A stretch of DNA of 64,000 nt from Pseudomonas marginalis (GTDB lineage: Bacteria > Pseudomonadota > Gammaproteobacteria > Pseudomonadales > Pseudomonadaceae), in assembly GCF_008692035.1 (NCBI RefSeq), contig NZ_VTFG01000002.1, positions 1,922,001 through 1,986,000 on the forward strand, written 5' to 3'. A model generated the notes under the pieces. The model was not told where the DNA came from and made no database searches. It saw only the letters and a program-made list of their open reading frames with translations. Below, piece by piece: positions 34,853-43,446 of the stretch (position 1 is its first letter; the number at the start of each line of letters is the position of its first letter). The position numbers and the translations under genes were made by a program.

Positions 34853-36217
34853 ATGTCCGCTTTCTTTGCCGAACGCGCGCTGCTGCCTAGTGGATGGGCC
34901 AACGATGTACGTCTTGAAGTCAGCGCCGATGGCCTGCTGACACAGGTTGAGGCCAACGCCAGCGCAGCCGGTGCCGAACGGCTCAGGGGCCCGGTATTGG
35001 CGGGCGTGCCGAACCTGCACTCCCACGCCTTCCAGCGCGCCATGGCCGGGTTGGCCGAAGTGGCCGGCAACCCGAATGACAGTTTCTGGACCTGGCGCGA
35101 ACTGATGTACCGCATGGTCGGCAAGATCAGCCCGGAGCAACTGCAGGTGATCGCGCGGCAGTTGTATATCGAGATGCTCAAGGCCGGCTACACCTCGGTG
35201 GCCGAATTCCACTATGTGCATCATGACGTCAGCGGCCAGCCGTACGCCGACCGTACGGAACTGTCGCGGCAGATCAGCCAGGCCGCAGCGAGTAGCGGCA
35301 TCGGCCTGACGCTGGTGCCGGTGCTCTATACCCACTCAGGGTTTGGCGGCCAGGCGCCGAATGAGGGGCAGCGACGGTTTATCAACAGCACCGAAAACTA
35401 CCTGGACCTGCAGGCGCGCCTCAAACCGATTCTGGCGGCGCAGCCGGCGCAGCAACTGGGGCTGTGCTTCCACTCCCTGCGCGCGGTTACACCACGGCAG
35501 ATCAATGAAGTATTGGCCGCCAGCGACAAGACGTGCCCGGTGCATATCCATATCGCCGAACAGCAAAAGGAAGTCGACGACTGCCTGGCCTGGAGCGGCA
35601 AACGCCCGTTGCAATGGCTGTACGACAACGTCGAGGTCGATGAACGTTGGTGCCTGGTGCACGCGACCCACGCCAACCCGGAAGAAGTGACGCGCATGGC
35701 CAAGAGTCGCGCGATTGCCGGCTTGTGCCTGACCACCGAAGCCAACTTGGGCGACGGGATTTTCCCGGCGGTGGATTTTCTCGCCCAGGGCGGACGCCTG
35801 GGCATCGGTTCCGACAGCCATGTGTCCCTGAGCGTGGTGGAAGAGCTGCGCTGGCTGGAATACGGCCAACGCCTGCGCGATCAACGGCGCAATCGCTTGT
35901 ATCGCAGCGACCAGCCGATGGTCGGCCGTACGTTGTTCGATGCGGCGCTGGACGGCGGCGCACAAGCGCTGGGGCAGCCGATAGGTCGACTGGAAGTGGG
36001 CAAGCGTACGGATTGGATCGTGCTGGACGGTGACGACCCTTACCTGGCGACAGCGACACAGGACGGCATCCTCAATCGCTGGCTGTTTGCCGGCGGTGAT
36101 CGGCAGGTGCGCGATGTGCTGGTCAACGGCAAGTGGGTCGTGCGGGATGGGCGACATGCCGGCGAGGAAGAGAGTAGCCGGGCGTTTACACAAGTATTGA
36201 AAGACCTACTCGGTTAA
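34853..36217 (+). CDS. hutF: formimidoylglutamate deiminase HutF
   Basis: A 454-residue amidohydrolase that converts formiminoglutamate to formylglutamate and ammonia. Its presence with HutG defines the five-step histidine pathway. The metal motif NLHSHAFQRAMAG, the VHIHIAEQ segment and the IGSDSHVSLS acid residue are intact. It is the only plus-strand hut gene, divergent from hutC, with a HutC operator in the 108-bp spacer. A solo REP follows. Confidence 0.96.
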   Translation: MSAFFAERALLPSGWANDVRLEVSADGLLTQVEANASAAGAERLRGPVLAGVPNLHSHAFQRAMAGLAEVAGNPNDSFWTWRELMYRMVGKISPEQLQVIARQLYIEMLKAGYTSVAEFHYVHHDVSGQPYADRTELSRQISQAAASSGIGLTLVPVLYTHSGFGGQAPNEGQRRFINSTENYLDLQARLKPILAAQPAQQLGLCFHSLRAVTPRQINEVLAASDKTCPVHIHIAEQQKEVDDCLAWSGKRPLQWLYDNVEVDERWCLVHATHANPEEVTRMAKSRAIAGLCLTTEANLGDGIFPAVDFLAQGGRLGIGSDSHVSLSVVEELRWLEYGQRLRDQRRNRLYRSDQPMVGRTLFDAALDGGAQALGQPIGRLEVGKRTDWIVLDGDDPYLATATQDGILNRWLFAGGDRQVRDVLVNGKWVVRDGRHAGEEESSRAFTQVLKDLLG

Positions 36218-36222
36218 ACATG

Positions 36223-36247
36223 CGGAAGGGGGCTTGCCCCCTCCCAC
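36223..36247. repeat. single REP unit after hutF
   Basis: GAAGGGGGCTTGCCCCCTCC is one REP arm without an inverted partner. It lies between the convergent hutF and lipocalin genes. Confidence 0.75.
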
Positions 36248-36271
36248 CATTGGATCTGTGGCGATCCAGAA

Positions 36272-36841
36272 TTACTGCGAAGTCTTCGCCATCTGCTTAT
36301 CCGACGTGCGCCAGATCAACCGCGTGGTGTCATACCCTTGCTGCCGCGCCCTGCTCAACAGGTCTTCACGGGTGTCCGCACTGACCGTCGGCGTGCGCGA
36401 CAGGATCCACATATAGCGCCGGCTCGGGCTGCCGACGATGGCGGTCTTGTAGTCATCGCTGACGTACAGCACCCAGTAATCGCCCTTGGCGACGCCTGGC
36501 AGCAGTGACGTAAACCAGTTGTTGAATTCCACCCAGAGCTTGTCGGTCTTGCCAGGCACCTGCGGCGTGGCCGTGCCCTTGGCTTCTTCCCACTTCCACT
36601 CGGTGGTGAGGCAGCGGTTGAATACCGACATATCGCCATCAGGCAGCAATGTGTAGCGGGCTTCGGACTGCGCGCAGTTGCGCTGGAAGTACATCGGCAA
36701 TCGAGCCAACTCATACCAGGTGCCCTGGTAACGCTTGAGGTTGACGTTGCTCGCTGTCTTGGGTTGCAGATCATCGCCAGAATGGCTGGCGCAGCCCGCC
36801 AAAAACAGGCTGGCGCAAAGGAACAAAACAAAACGCATCAT
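36272..36841 (-). CDS. blc: outer-membrane lipocalin Blc
   Basis: A 189-residue bacterial lipocalin. The N-terminal signal ends in the lipobox LAGC (Cys about residue 17), so it is a lipoprotein; residue +2 is Ala, consistent with outer-membrane sorting. The lipocalin GTWYELARLP motif and the C-terminal SRTPTVSADTREDLLSRA segment are typical of Blc. Such proteins bind lysophospholipids and fatty acids. Two consecutive ATGs (36841 and 36838) follow GGGAGAAG. The next gene upstream is another small lipoprotein 30 bp away, possibly co-transcribed. Confidence 0.94.
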   Translation of the reverse strand: MMRFVLFLCASLFLAGCASHSGDDLQPKTASNVNLKRYQGTWYELARLPMYFQRNCAQSEARYTLLPDGDMSVFNRCLTTEWKWEEAKGTATPQVPGKTDKLWVEFNNWFTSLLPGVAKGDYWVLYVSDDYKTAIVGSPSRRYMWILSRTPTVSADTREDLLSRARQQGYDTTRLIWRTSDKQMAKTSQ

Positions 36842-36871
36842 TCTTCTTCTCCCGCAGGCTTTCGCCCCGGT

Positions 36872-37126
36872 TTACTTCAGGCCTTGCCCGGAAAACATCA
36901 GAACTTTGTCACCGGCATATTGAACGCTGATAAAGCTGTTTTTATCGCCCCATGTGCAGCTGGACATGCCCAGTGCGCCGGAACAATCGGTCGGTTTGCC
37001 CAGCAGCGACTCCACCTCGGCCTTAGGCATGCCGGCCGACAACTTTGCGTAGTTTTCTTGATTGACCTTGCTGCAAGCGGCCAACAGCACGCAAAAGGCC
37101 AGCAAAGCGAGACGGCGTAACGACAT
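36872..37126 (-). CDS. small lipoprotein, SmpA/OmlA-like (DUF3862-type)
   Basis: An 84-residue predicted lipoprotein. The signal sequence RRLALLAFCVLLAACS ends in lipobox LAAC with Cys at 18. The rest has the KLSAGMPKAEVESLLGKP pattern of SmpA/BamE-fold proteins, followed by a short Cys-containing beta region. GGAG precedes the ATG. Function unknown; the fold is used for protein-protein contacts in the envelope. Probably the first gene of a two-gene unit with blc. Confidence 0.85.
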   Translation of the reverse strand: MSLRRLALLAFCVLLAACSKVNQENYAKLSAGMPKAEVESLLGKPTDCSGALGMSSCTWGDKNSFISVQYAGDKVLMFSGQGLK

Positions 37127-37214
37127 GGAATAACTCCTGGAGGGACGAAGCAGCTTGGGTATCTGCCAGAAGCTTAGAAGGGAAAAGAGGTGTCTGGTTC
37201 CCGACGAACGAAAA

Positions 37215-37256
37215 CAAAAAAGCCCCGAAAACGCTGAAACGTTTCGGGGCTTCTTT
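37215..37256 (-). terminator. rho-independent terminator of fbp
   Basis: Stem AGCCCCGAAAC / GTTTCGGGGCT with a short loop. On the minus strand it is followed by a TTTTTTGTTTT tract, ideal for termination after fbp. Confidence 0.85.
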
Positions 37257-37302
37257 AAGGGTGAACCGGCTCACAACAACGCCGTTCACTTATCGCCGCA
37301 GC

Positions 37303-38313
37303 TTACTTCTTGTGGTAAGCGGTCACACGCTCAACTTCTTCCTTGGAACCCAGGAACACCGCCACACGCTGGTGCAAGCCGTCGGGCTGGATGTCGAGGA
37401 TGCGCTGGTGGCCGTCAGTGGACGCACCGCCCGCCTGCTCGACCAGGAAGGACATCGGATTGGCTTCGTACATCAGGCGCAGTTTGCCCGGCTTGGACGG
37501 CTCGCGGCTGTCGCGTGGGTACATGAACAGGCCGCCACGGGTCAGGATACGGTGCACATCGGCCACCATCGCCGCGACCCAACGCATGTTGAAGTTCTTC
37601 TTCAACGGGCCTTCTTCGCCTTCCATCAACTCGTTCACATAGCGCTTGACCGGTTCTTCCCAGTGGCGCTGGTTGGACATGTTGATCGCGAATTCCTGGG
37701 TGGAAGCCGGAATGGTGATGTCTTCATGGGTGAGGACAAAGCTGCCCATTTCACGATCCAGGGTGAAACCCTTGACGCCATCGCCCAGGGTCAGCACCAG
37801 CATGGTCTGTGGGCCGTAGATCGCGTAGCCGGCAGCGACCTGCTCGGTGCCTGGCTGCAGGAAGGCCTTTTCGTTCAGGGCTTCGTTCTGGCTCAGGTAT
37901 TCGTTCGGGCAACGCAGTACCGAGAAGATGGTGCCGACCGGGGCGTTGATGTCGATGTTGGACGAACCGTCCAATGGATCGAACACCAGCAGGTAGGCGC
38001 CTTTCGGGTATTTGCCCGGGATCTGGTAGGCATTGTCCATTTCTTCGGACGCCATGCCGGCCAGGTGACCGCCCCATTCGTTGGCTTCGAGCAGGATCTC
38101 GTTGGAAATCACGTCGAGCTTCTTCTGCACTTCGCCCTGCACGTTTTCAGTGCCCATGCTGCCCAGGACACCACCCAATGCGCCTTTGGACACGGCGTGG
38201 CTGATTTCCTTGCAAGCACGCGCCACCACTTCGATAAGGAAGCGCAGATCGGCAGGCGTGTTGTTGCTGCGGGTCTGCTCAATCAAATAGCGACTCAAGG
38301 TAACGCGGGACAT
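37303..38313 (-). CDS. fbp: class I fructose-1,6-bisphosphatase
   Basis: A 336-residue gluconeogenic enzyme that hydrolyses fructose-1,6-bisphosphate to fructose-6-phosphate. The metal and substrate motifs are present: DPLDGSSNIDINAPVGTIF and the late GKLRLMYEANPMSFLVEQAG. The ATG at 38313 follows GGAG; the open frame continues 33 codons upstream without support. Pseudomonads rely on Fbp for growth on organic and amino acids such as those produced by the nearby hut pathway. Confidence 0.97.
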   Translation of the reverse strand: MSRVTLSRYLIEQTRSNNTPADLRFLIEVVARACKEISHAVSKGALGGVLGSMGTENVQGEVQKKLDVISNEILLEANEWGGHLAGMASEEMDNAYQIPGKYPKGAYLLVFDPLDGSSNIDINAPVGTIFSVLRCPNEYLSQNEALNEKAFLQPGTEQVAAGYAIYGPQTMLVLTLGDGVKGFTLDREMGSFVLTHEDITIPASTQEFAINMSNQRHWEEPVKRYVNELMEGEEGPLKKNFNMRWVAAMVADVHRILTRGGLFMYPRDSREPSKPGKLRLMYEANPMSFLVEQAGGASTDGHQRILDIQPDGLHQRVAVFLGSKEEVERVTAYHKK

Positions 38314-38421
38314 GGAAGGCTCCGATGAAGGGGGGGCTAAAAACCCGCGCAGTTTAACGCGAGTCGGGGCGTATTTCCTCCTATCAGAGGATTTAAACCC
38401 AATAGAGTTCATGGACTTTAT

Positions 38422-39777
38422 TTAACGTGCCTCCGGCGGCTTGCGCAGCAAACTGTAGGCCATGGCTCCCAGCGCCGCCACGCCGAGCAGTAATACGGCC
38501 CAGAGTCCGAATTTTTTCCAGTTCGGCCCGCTGTCGACAGCCGCCGGCACCGGTGGCGAAGTGACCGCGACGGCCCCGGCCACCTTGGCCTGTCCCAAGG
38601 TGTTGAGGCGCTCGGCGGTGTAATCCGGGATCAGCGTCGACAACGGCAGGTTCGCCGCCTTCACCGAGGCATTCCCCAGCGCCAGCGTGAACGGCGGCTC
38701 GCCCCGCGCCAGGAACACCAACTGCGTGGCGCGCACCGCGAAGTGCAGGGCCGGCGCTTCGACGCCCAGGCCGCCGCCGCGCTCGTCGACCTGCAACTTG
38801 AGTTCGGTGACCGTCTGGCCGGGCAGTTGCAACTCGTCCTGCACCACATCCTGGCCATTCTGGGTCAGGCGGTAGAGCAGACCATTGCTCAACGGCTGCC
38901 AGGCTTGATTGCCATCGCGTCGCCCCGCCAAGGTCACCGGCGCCAGCGTATTGGCCTGCTTCAGCTCGATACGCAAGCGTTCGACACCCAGCCCGGTGGG
39001 CAACGTCCAAGTGTACTCACCCGCCTTGAGCCGCGTGCCCGAGAGCGGCTGCGACCAAACCAGCGGCAGCGGCAGGCTGCTGCTGGTGGCACTGGCCAAC
39101 CTGGCCGAGGTCAGCAACGGCGCCGCCTGCCCCTTCCACACCAGGCGCAGGTAACGCGCGGACTGGCCCGGCAAACTGACGTCATGCTGCTCGACCCGCT
39201 CTTCGGCAAACGACAAACGCGCCACTTGTCCATCGCCCCAGGATTGCCAGTGCTGCAAGTCATCACTGGCTTCAATGCTGAAGCGCTGGAAGCCCTCCTG
39301 CTCGCGGCTCCAGTCCAGGCTCAACTGCTGCAACGGCGCCTTGATTTTACTGGCATCGAGCACCCAGCCACGCAGCACCTGCTTGCCGGGCTTGGGTGCG
39401 GTGGACGGTTTGATTTCCACCAGGGTGCCTTCGGCCGTGGTTTTCATCACCACACCGGGTAAGGTTGCCTGGGTGTCGGCGGCGTACAGCGGGAACCACT
39501 TCACGTCGGTGACTTCACGACTTTCGGTGCGTTGCGACGCTTGACGCGCCAGCGCGTAGGCCTGGGGTTCACCGGCGGCGTTGAACACGCGCACATCGCT
39601 GAGGTCAGCCTGGCGCGCATTCAGTTGCACGGCCAAGGGCAACTCAAGGCGATACCAGGGGCCGTTGCCGCTGACGCTCAGCGGCACCTGGCTGCTGAAG
39701 TCGGCCGGCGTTTCCTGCGCCCACGCCGACAACGCCGTACACATGCCCAGCACGACCACGCTCAACTTACCGATCAA
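38422..39777 (-). CDS. DUF3999 family membrane-anchored protein
   Basis: A 451-residue protein with a signal peptide (VVVLGMCTALSAWA, then QE), a large beta-rich periplasmic part and one C-terminal membrane helix (FGLWAVLLLGVAALGAMAY) with a short basic tail. It fits the DUF3999 family, of unknown function. The start is TTG, overlapping the stop of the upstream DUF2339 gene (TTGA) and preceded at 8 bp by AAGGAG, so it is translationally coupled. The constant pairing suggests a joint envelope complex. Confidence 0.85.
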   Translation of the reverse strand: MIGKLSVVVLGMCTALSAWAQETPADFSSQVPLSVSGNGPWYRLELPLAVQLNARQADLSDVRVFNAAGEPQAYALARQASQRTESREVTDVKWFPLYAADTQATLPGVVMKTTAEGTLVEIKPSTAPKPGKQVLRGWVLDASKIKAPLQQLSLDWSREQEGFQRFSIEASDDLQHWQSWGDGQVARLSFAEERVEQHDVSLPGQSARYLRLVWKGQAAPLLTSARLASATSSSLPLPLVWSQPLSGTRLKAGEYTWTLPTGLGVERLRIELKQANTLAPVTLAGRRDGNQAWQPLSNGLLYRLTQNGQDVVQDELQLPGQTVTELKLQVDERGGGLGVEAPALHFAVRATQLVFLARGEPPFTLALGNASVKAANLPLSTLIPDYTAERLNTLGQAKVAGAVAVTSPPVPAAVDSGPNWKKFGLWAVLLLGVAALGAMAYSLLRKPPEAR

Positions 39778-42700
39778 GAGGATGCTCCTTCAGTTTCCAA
39801 CACAGGTTCGGCACGCTTGGGCGGCAGCGGCGCAAAGTAGCCCACCACCAGCAACAACCCGCCCACGCCGATAAACGACACGATCCGCGCCAGGCCGCCA
39901 CGGTTGCTCAGCTCGACAAAGAACAGCTTGGCCACCACCACCGCGATCAGCGCCGCGCCGATCAGCCACACTTCGCGGCGATGGCGCAGGTGGCCGCCGA
40001 TCATCAGGCCGAGGGCGATCAGGGTCCAGACAATCGACAGGCCGGCTTGCACCAACATCGATTCCAGCAACCCATCCAGATGGAACGGTACGCCGCCCCA
40101 GTGATGTGCGGTGCGCATCACCAGGGCCGTAAAGAACGCGAACAGCGAAATACCGGCAATGCCCTGGGCGATCAATTCAGCACGCGGCCCGCGTTGCGGC
40201 GCCACGCTGCGCGACCACAGGTACACGCCCAGCAGCGCAAACAGCAAGCCCAGGTCCAGCGGGTTGAGCAACGGCACATAGGGCAATGGCCTGGCCGTGC
40301 CGTCACTGAAGGTATTCGCCAGCCAGAACCAGCCCAGCATCAGCACCGCCAATGGGAGTGCCGCCAGCACTCGATATTCCCGTGGGTACGCCGACACCGG
40401 CCATGGCCAGTTGCGCGGTGCAGCAGCCAGCACCAGGTACAGACTTGGCAGGATCGCCCAGCCCAGCCAGCGCCAGGCGTTGTATTCGCTCGACAGCAAC
40501 AACAGGCCGTAGCGCAGCTCCAGCGCCAATACGCCGATCAACATCCAGCAACCCAACACGTGAGCAACGCTCAGGACGGTGGCCGGCACCAGCGTCGCCA
40601 AACGCCGCAGCGCGATGAAATGCACCCCGAACACCGCCAGCCAGGCCAGCCAGCCGTAGTGCGCCGCCGGGTGGTAATAATTATGCGCAGACACCAGCAA
40701 AACCATCCCCGCCGCCGGCATCAACAGGGTGCAGAGCATACCCAGGGACGCCCAACGCAGGCGCGTCGCGAGCAACGCCCAGATCGCCACGCTGACCGCG
40801 GCAATACCCAGCAGGAACGCACCCCGCAGCTCATCGGGTATAAACCGCAGCACTTCAGCGATCAGCGCCAACGCCCACCACGCCGCGCCCCACACCAGCA
40901 GCAGGTCAGACAGGCGTTGCAGCTTGAGTACGGCAAACACCGGCGCATGGGGTTCACGCTGCAGGCGCCAGGCACCGATCAAGGCGGCCAGGCCCAGCAC
41001 CATCGGCGTCCAGAACCCGCTATGTCCCAGGGGACGCAGGCCTTCGCTGGCCAAAGGCCCGAGCAGCTCCGGCACCGCCAGCAGGAACGACGCGCCGCCG
41101 ATAACCTGCAGCAGTAACCCGAACACAAAACTGACGCGCTGTTGCAGGTACAGGCTCAACCAGATGATCAACAACCCACTGGCCGCCCACACACCGCTGG
41201 CGCTTTCCCATGGCAGTACAAACAGCACGGCGAGGTTGATCAGCACCAACCCGGCCAGCAGCACCACGGACAGCCCGCGCAACAGCCGTACATCGCTACG
41301 CACCATGTCGTCGCGCGCCGCCAGCAGCATGCCGCCGATCAACGCCAGGCCGATCAACGACGCGCTGAGCAGGCCGCTCCAGCCGGCGTTGAATACCGCT
41401 GCCGAGTCGCCGCCTTGCAAGCGCAGCAGGAACAACGTCCCGCCCAGCAGTTGCACGGCGAACGCCGTGAACAGGAACGTGCGCGAGCCAATCCGCAAGC
41501 CGATGAACAGGGTCGCCAGGCCGGCGAGCGCCCAACTGATGGCAGTGCCTTGAGTCAGCAACAGCAGCGGCGCGAGCAGGTACACGAAAGTCAGGCCGAG
41601 GCTGGCCAGAACCGGCAGGCCCTTGCGCTCCCACTCCGCCGCCTGCTGCGTCGCGGCCCTGCGCAGTTGGTCGAAGCTGAACAGCAAGGCCGCGCCCAGC
41701 AGCAACGCCCCCAAGGGCGCCCCCTCCAGCAGCGTGTGCTCGCCGATGCGCAGCTCACTGAGAAACGCCAGCGCCGAGCCCAATTGCAGCAACAGGCCAA
41801 ATGCCCGCGCCAACGGCCGCTGCTGGCGCAAGCCGAGCCAGAAGATCCCGGCACCTTCCACGGCCCAGGCGGCTGCGGTCCAACGCGCATCGAGCCCCAG
41901 GGGAATCGCCAGGCTGGCAAAGATCACCCCCAGGGCCAGGCAGGTTTCCGCCAGCAGCAAGGCGCGCCCGCCACTGAGCACGCGGGCCAGGCCCATGTAG
42001 AGGATGCCCAGGCCCAGCGCGCTGAATGCTGCGGCGAACTCAAGGTGCTGCACCAGCGCGAACTGCAGGCCAAACCCCGCCAGCGGCGGGCCGAACAGCA
42101 TGCTGCCGTCGACGTAGTCGCCTTTGGATGCCGACCAGCGCAACAACGCATCACGGCCTTCGGGCGCGTCGCCCATCTCTCGCAATTTGCGCCGGGCGAA
42201 CAACAGGCCGATAGCCAGGTACATCAGGAAAAACAGGATCAGGAACGGCTCGGTACTCCACAGCAGTTCCGGCGTGTAGGAGCGCATGCCCCAGGCAAAG
42301 CCGATGCCGAAGGTGCCGACAAAGCCGATCAGGTTGAGCAAGCGCCAGGCCTTGAACCAGGCGATGGCGAGGATACCGGCGTTGAGCAGGGCAAAATAAC
42401 TGAACAGCGCGACATGATTACCGGCGCCGGTGGACGTGAGGATCGGCGCCGCGAAGCCGCCGAGCGCGGCCGCACAGGCCAGTCCCAACGCATCCTGGGT
42501 AATCGCCAGGATCGCCGAGAACACCGTGACCGCCACCAGCAGGCCCAGCGCCGCGCTCGGGTCGATCAACGGGTGCAGGCGCATCGCGGCAAACACCGTC
42601 AGGTACAGCACCGCGATCCCGGTGCCTTGCAGCATCAAGCCGTAGTTGCTGTTACGCAACCGCAGCCACCAGCCCAGGCCCAACAGGCCAAGGGCCGCCG

Positions 42701-43289
42701 CGGCAACGCCGGCGTAACGCAGTTCGATCGGCACCACCATGCCTTCGGTGGCGTAGCGCAACAGGAAGGCCAGGCCGAGAAACAGCAGCACCACACCGAC
42801 ACGCAGCACGGTGTTGCCACCAAACAGCCAATTGCGTGCGCCGCTGATGGCGCGTTCGATCAGGTTTGGGTCACGGGGAGCGGCAGGTTCTTGAGGCGGA
42901 CGTGGCGTCGGGGCAGGCGTCCAGACGTCATCCGGCAATGGCTGGCTCGGTTCGGCGACCATGGCGACAGGCGCCAATTCAGCCGGCAGCTCCCACACCA
43001 GTTCAGGCGCCTTGGCGACAGGTGCCGCCTCAGGCACAGGCGGCTCGACGATGACAGTGCGTGTCGGCGTGGGTACTTCCAGTTGCCGCAGGCGCTCACC
43101 CAGGGCGATCAACGCCTTCTGCGTGGTTTCCAACTGAACAGCCTGCTGCTGCGCCTGGGTCGCCAGCTTCGACAGGCGAATCGCCTGGCCGATGCCCAAC
43201 CCCAACAGCGCACCGATGCCCGCATCATAGAACGACTCATCGAGCGTCCAGCCGAGCACCAGGCCAATCAGCATGAAAATCCATTGCAT
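39774..43289 (-). CDS. DUF2339 family giant polytopic membrane protein
   Basis: An 1171-residue protein dominated by hydrophobic segments: one helix at the N-terminus, a coiled-coil and Pro-rich stretch (about residues 38-135), then roughly 30 membrane helices to the C-terminus. This fits DUF2339, whose function is unknown. The first residues (MQWIFMLIGLVLGWTLDES) resemble a single-pass anchor. It is paired with a downstream DUF3999 gene by a 4-bp overlap. I see no catalytic motif to suggest an activity. Confidence 0.85.
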   Translation of the reverse strand: MQWIFMLIGLVLGWTLDESFYDAGIGALLGLGIGQAIRLSKLATQAQQQAVQLETTQKALIALGERLRQLEVPTPTRTVIVEPPVPEAAPVAKAPELVWELPAELAPVAMVAEPSQPLPDDVWTPAPTPRPPQEPAAPRDPNLIERAISGARNWLFGGNTVLRVGVVLLFLGLAFLLRYATEGMVVPIELRYAGVAAAALGLLGLGWWLRLRNSNYGLMLQGTGIAVLYLTVFAAMRLHPLIDPSAALGLLVAVTVFSAILAITQDALGLACAAALGGFAAPILTSTGAGNHVALFSYFALLNAGILAIAWFKAWRLLNLIGFVGTFGIGFAWGMRSYTPELLWSTEPFLILFFLMYLAIGLLFARRKLREMGDAPEGRDALLRWSASKGDYVDGSMLFGPPLAGFGLQFALVQHLEFAAAFSALGLGILYMGLARVLSGGRALLLAETCLALGVIFASLAIPLGLDARWTAAAWAVEGAGIFWLGLRQQRPLARAFGLLLQLGSALAFLSELRIGEHTLLEGAPLGALLLGAALLFSFDQLRRAATQQAAEWERKGLPVLASLGLTFVYLLAPLLLLTQGTAISWALAGLATLFIGLRIGSRTFLFTAFAVQLLGGTLFLLRLQGGDSAAVFNAGWSGLLSASLIGLALIGGMLLAARDDMVRSDVRLLRGLSVVLLAGLVLINLAVLFVLPWESASGVWAASGLLIIWLSLYLQQRVSFVFGLLLQVIGGASFLLAVPELLGPLASEGLRPLGHSGFWTPMVLGLAALIGAWRLQREPHAPVFAVLKLQRLSDLLLVWGAAWWALALIAEVLRFIPDELRGAFLLGIAAVSVAIWALLATRLRWASLGMLCTLLMPAAGMVLLVSAHNYYHPAAHYGWLAWLAVFGVHFIALRRLATLVPATVLSVAHVLGCWMLIGVLALELRYGLLLLSSEYNAWRWLGWAILPSLYLVLAAAPRNWPWPVSAYPREYRVLAALPLAVLMLGWFWLANTFSDGTARPLPYVPLLNPLDLGLLFALLGVYLWSRSVAPQRGPRAELIAQGIAGISLFAFFTALVMRTAHHWGGVPFHLDGLLESMLVQAGLSIVWTLIALGLMIGGHLRHRREVWLIGAALIAVVVAKLFFVELSNRGGLARIVSFIGVGGLLLVVGYFAPLPPKRAEPVLETEGASS

Positions 43290-43340
43290 GGTCGATATTC
43301 CCTAAGCAAACCGGCGCTCAGTATATCGACGCGCAACTAA

Positions 43341-43430
43341 TGTGGGAGGGGGCTTGCTCCCGATAGCGGTGTACCAGTCGACATATTTGTCGACTGACAC
43401 TCCGTCATCGGGGGCAAGCCCCCTCCCACA
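43341..43430. repeat. REPIN between the DUF2339 gene and glgP
   Basis: Inverted REP arms TGTGGGAGGGGGCTTGCTCC and its complement ending CCCCCTCCCACA, with about 35 bp between. It contains an inner inverted repeat GTCGACA...TGTCGAC. Confidence 0.9.
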
Positions 43431-43446
43431 TTTTGTATTGCGGTGT

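Noticed and set aside
41142..43340. A 732-codon plus-strand open frame opposite the DUF2339 gene
   Set aside because: Shadow frame with Gln/Arg-rich low-complexity sequence. The minus-strand protein has clear membrane helices and a coupled partner.
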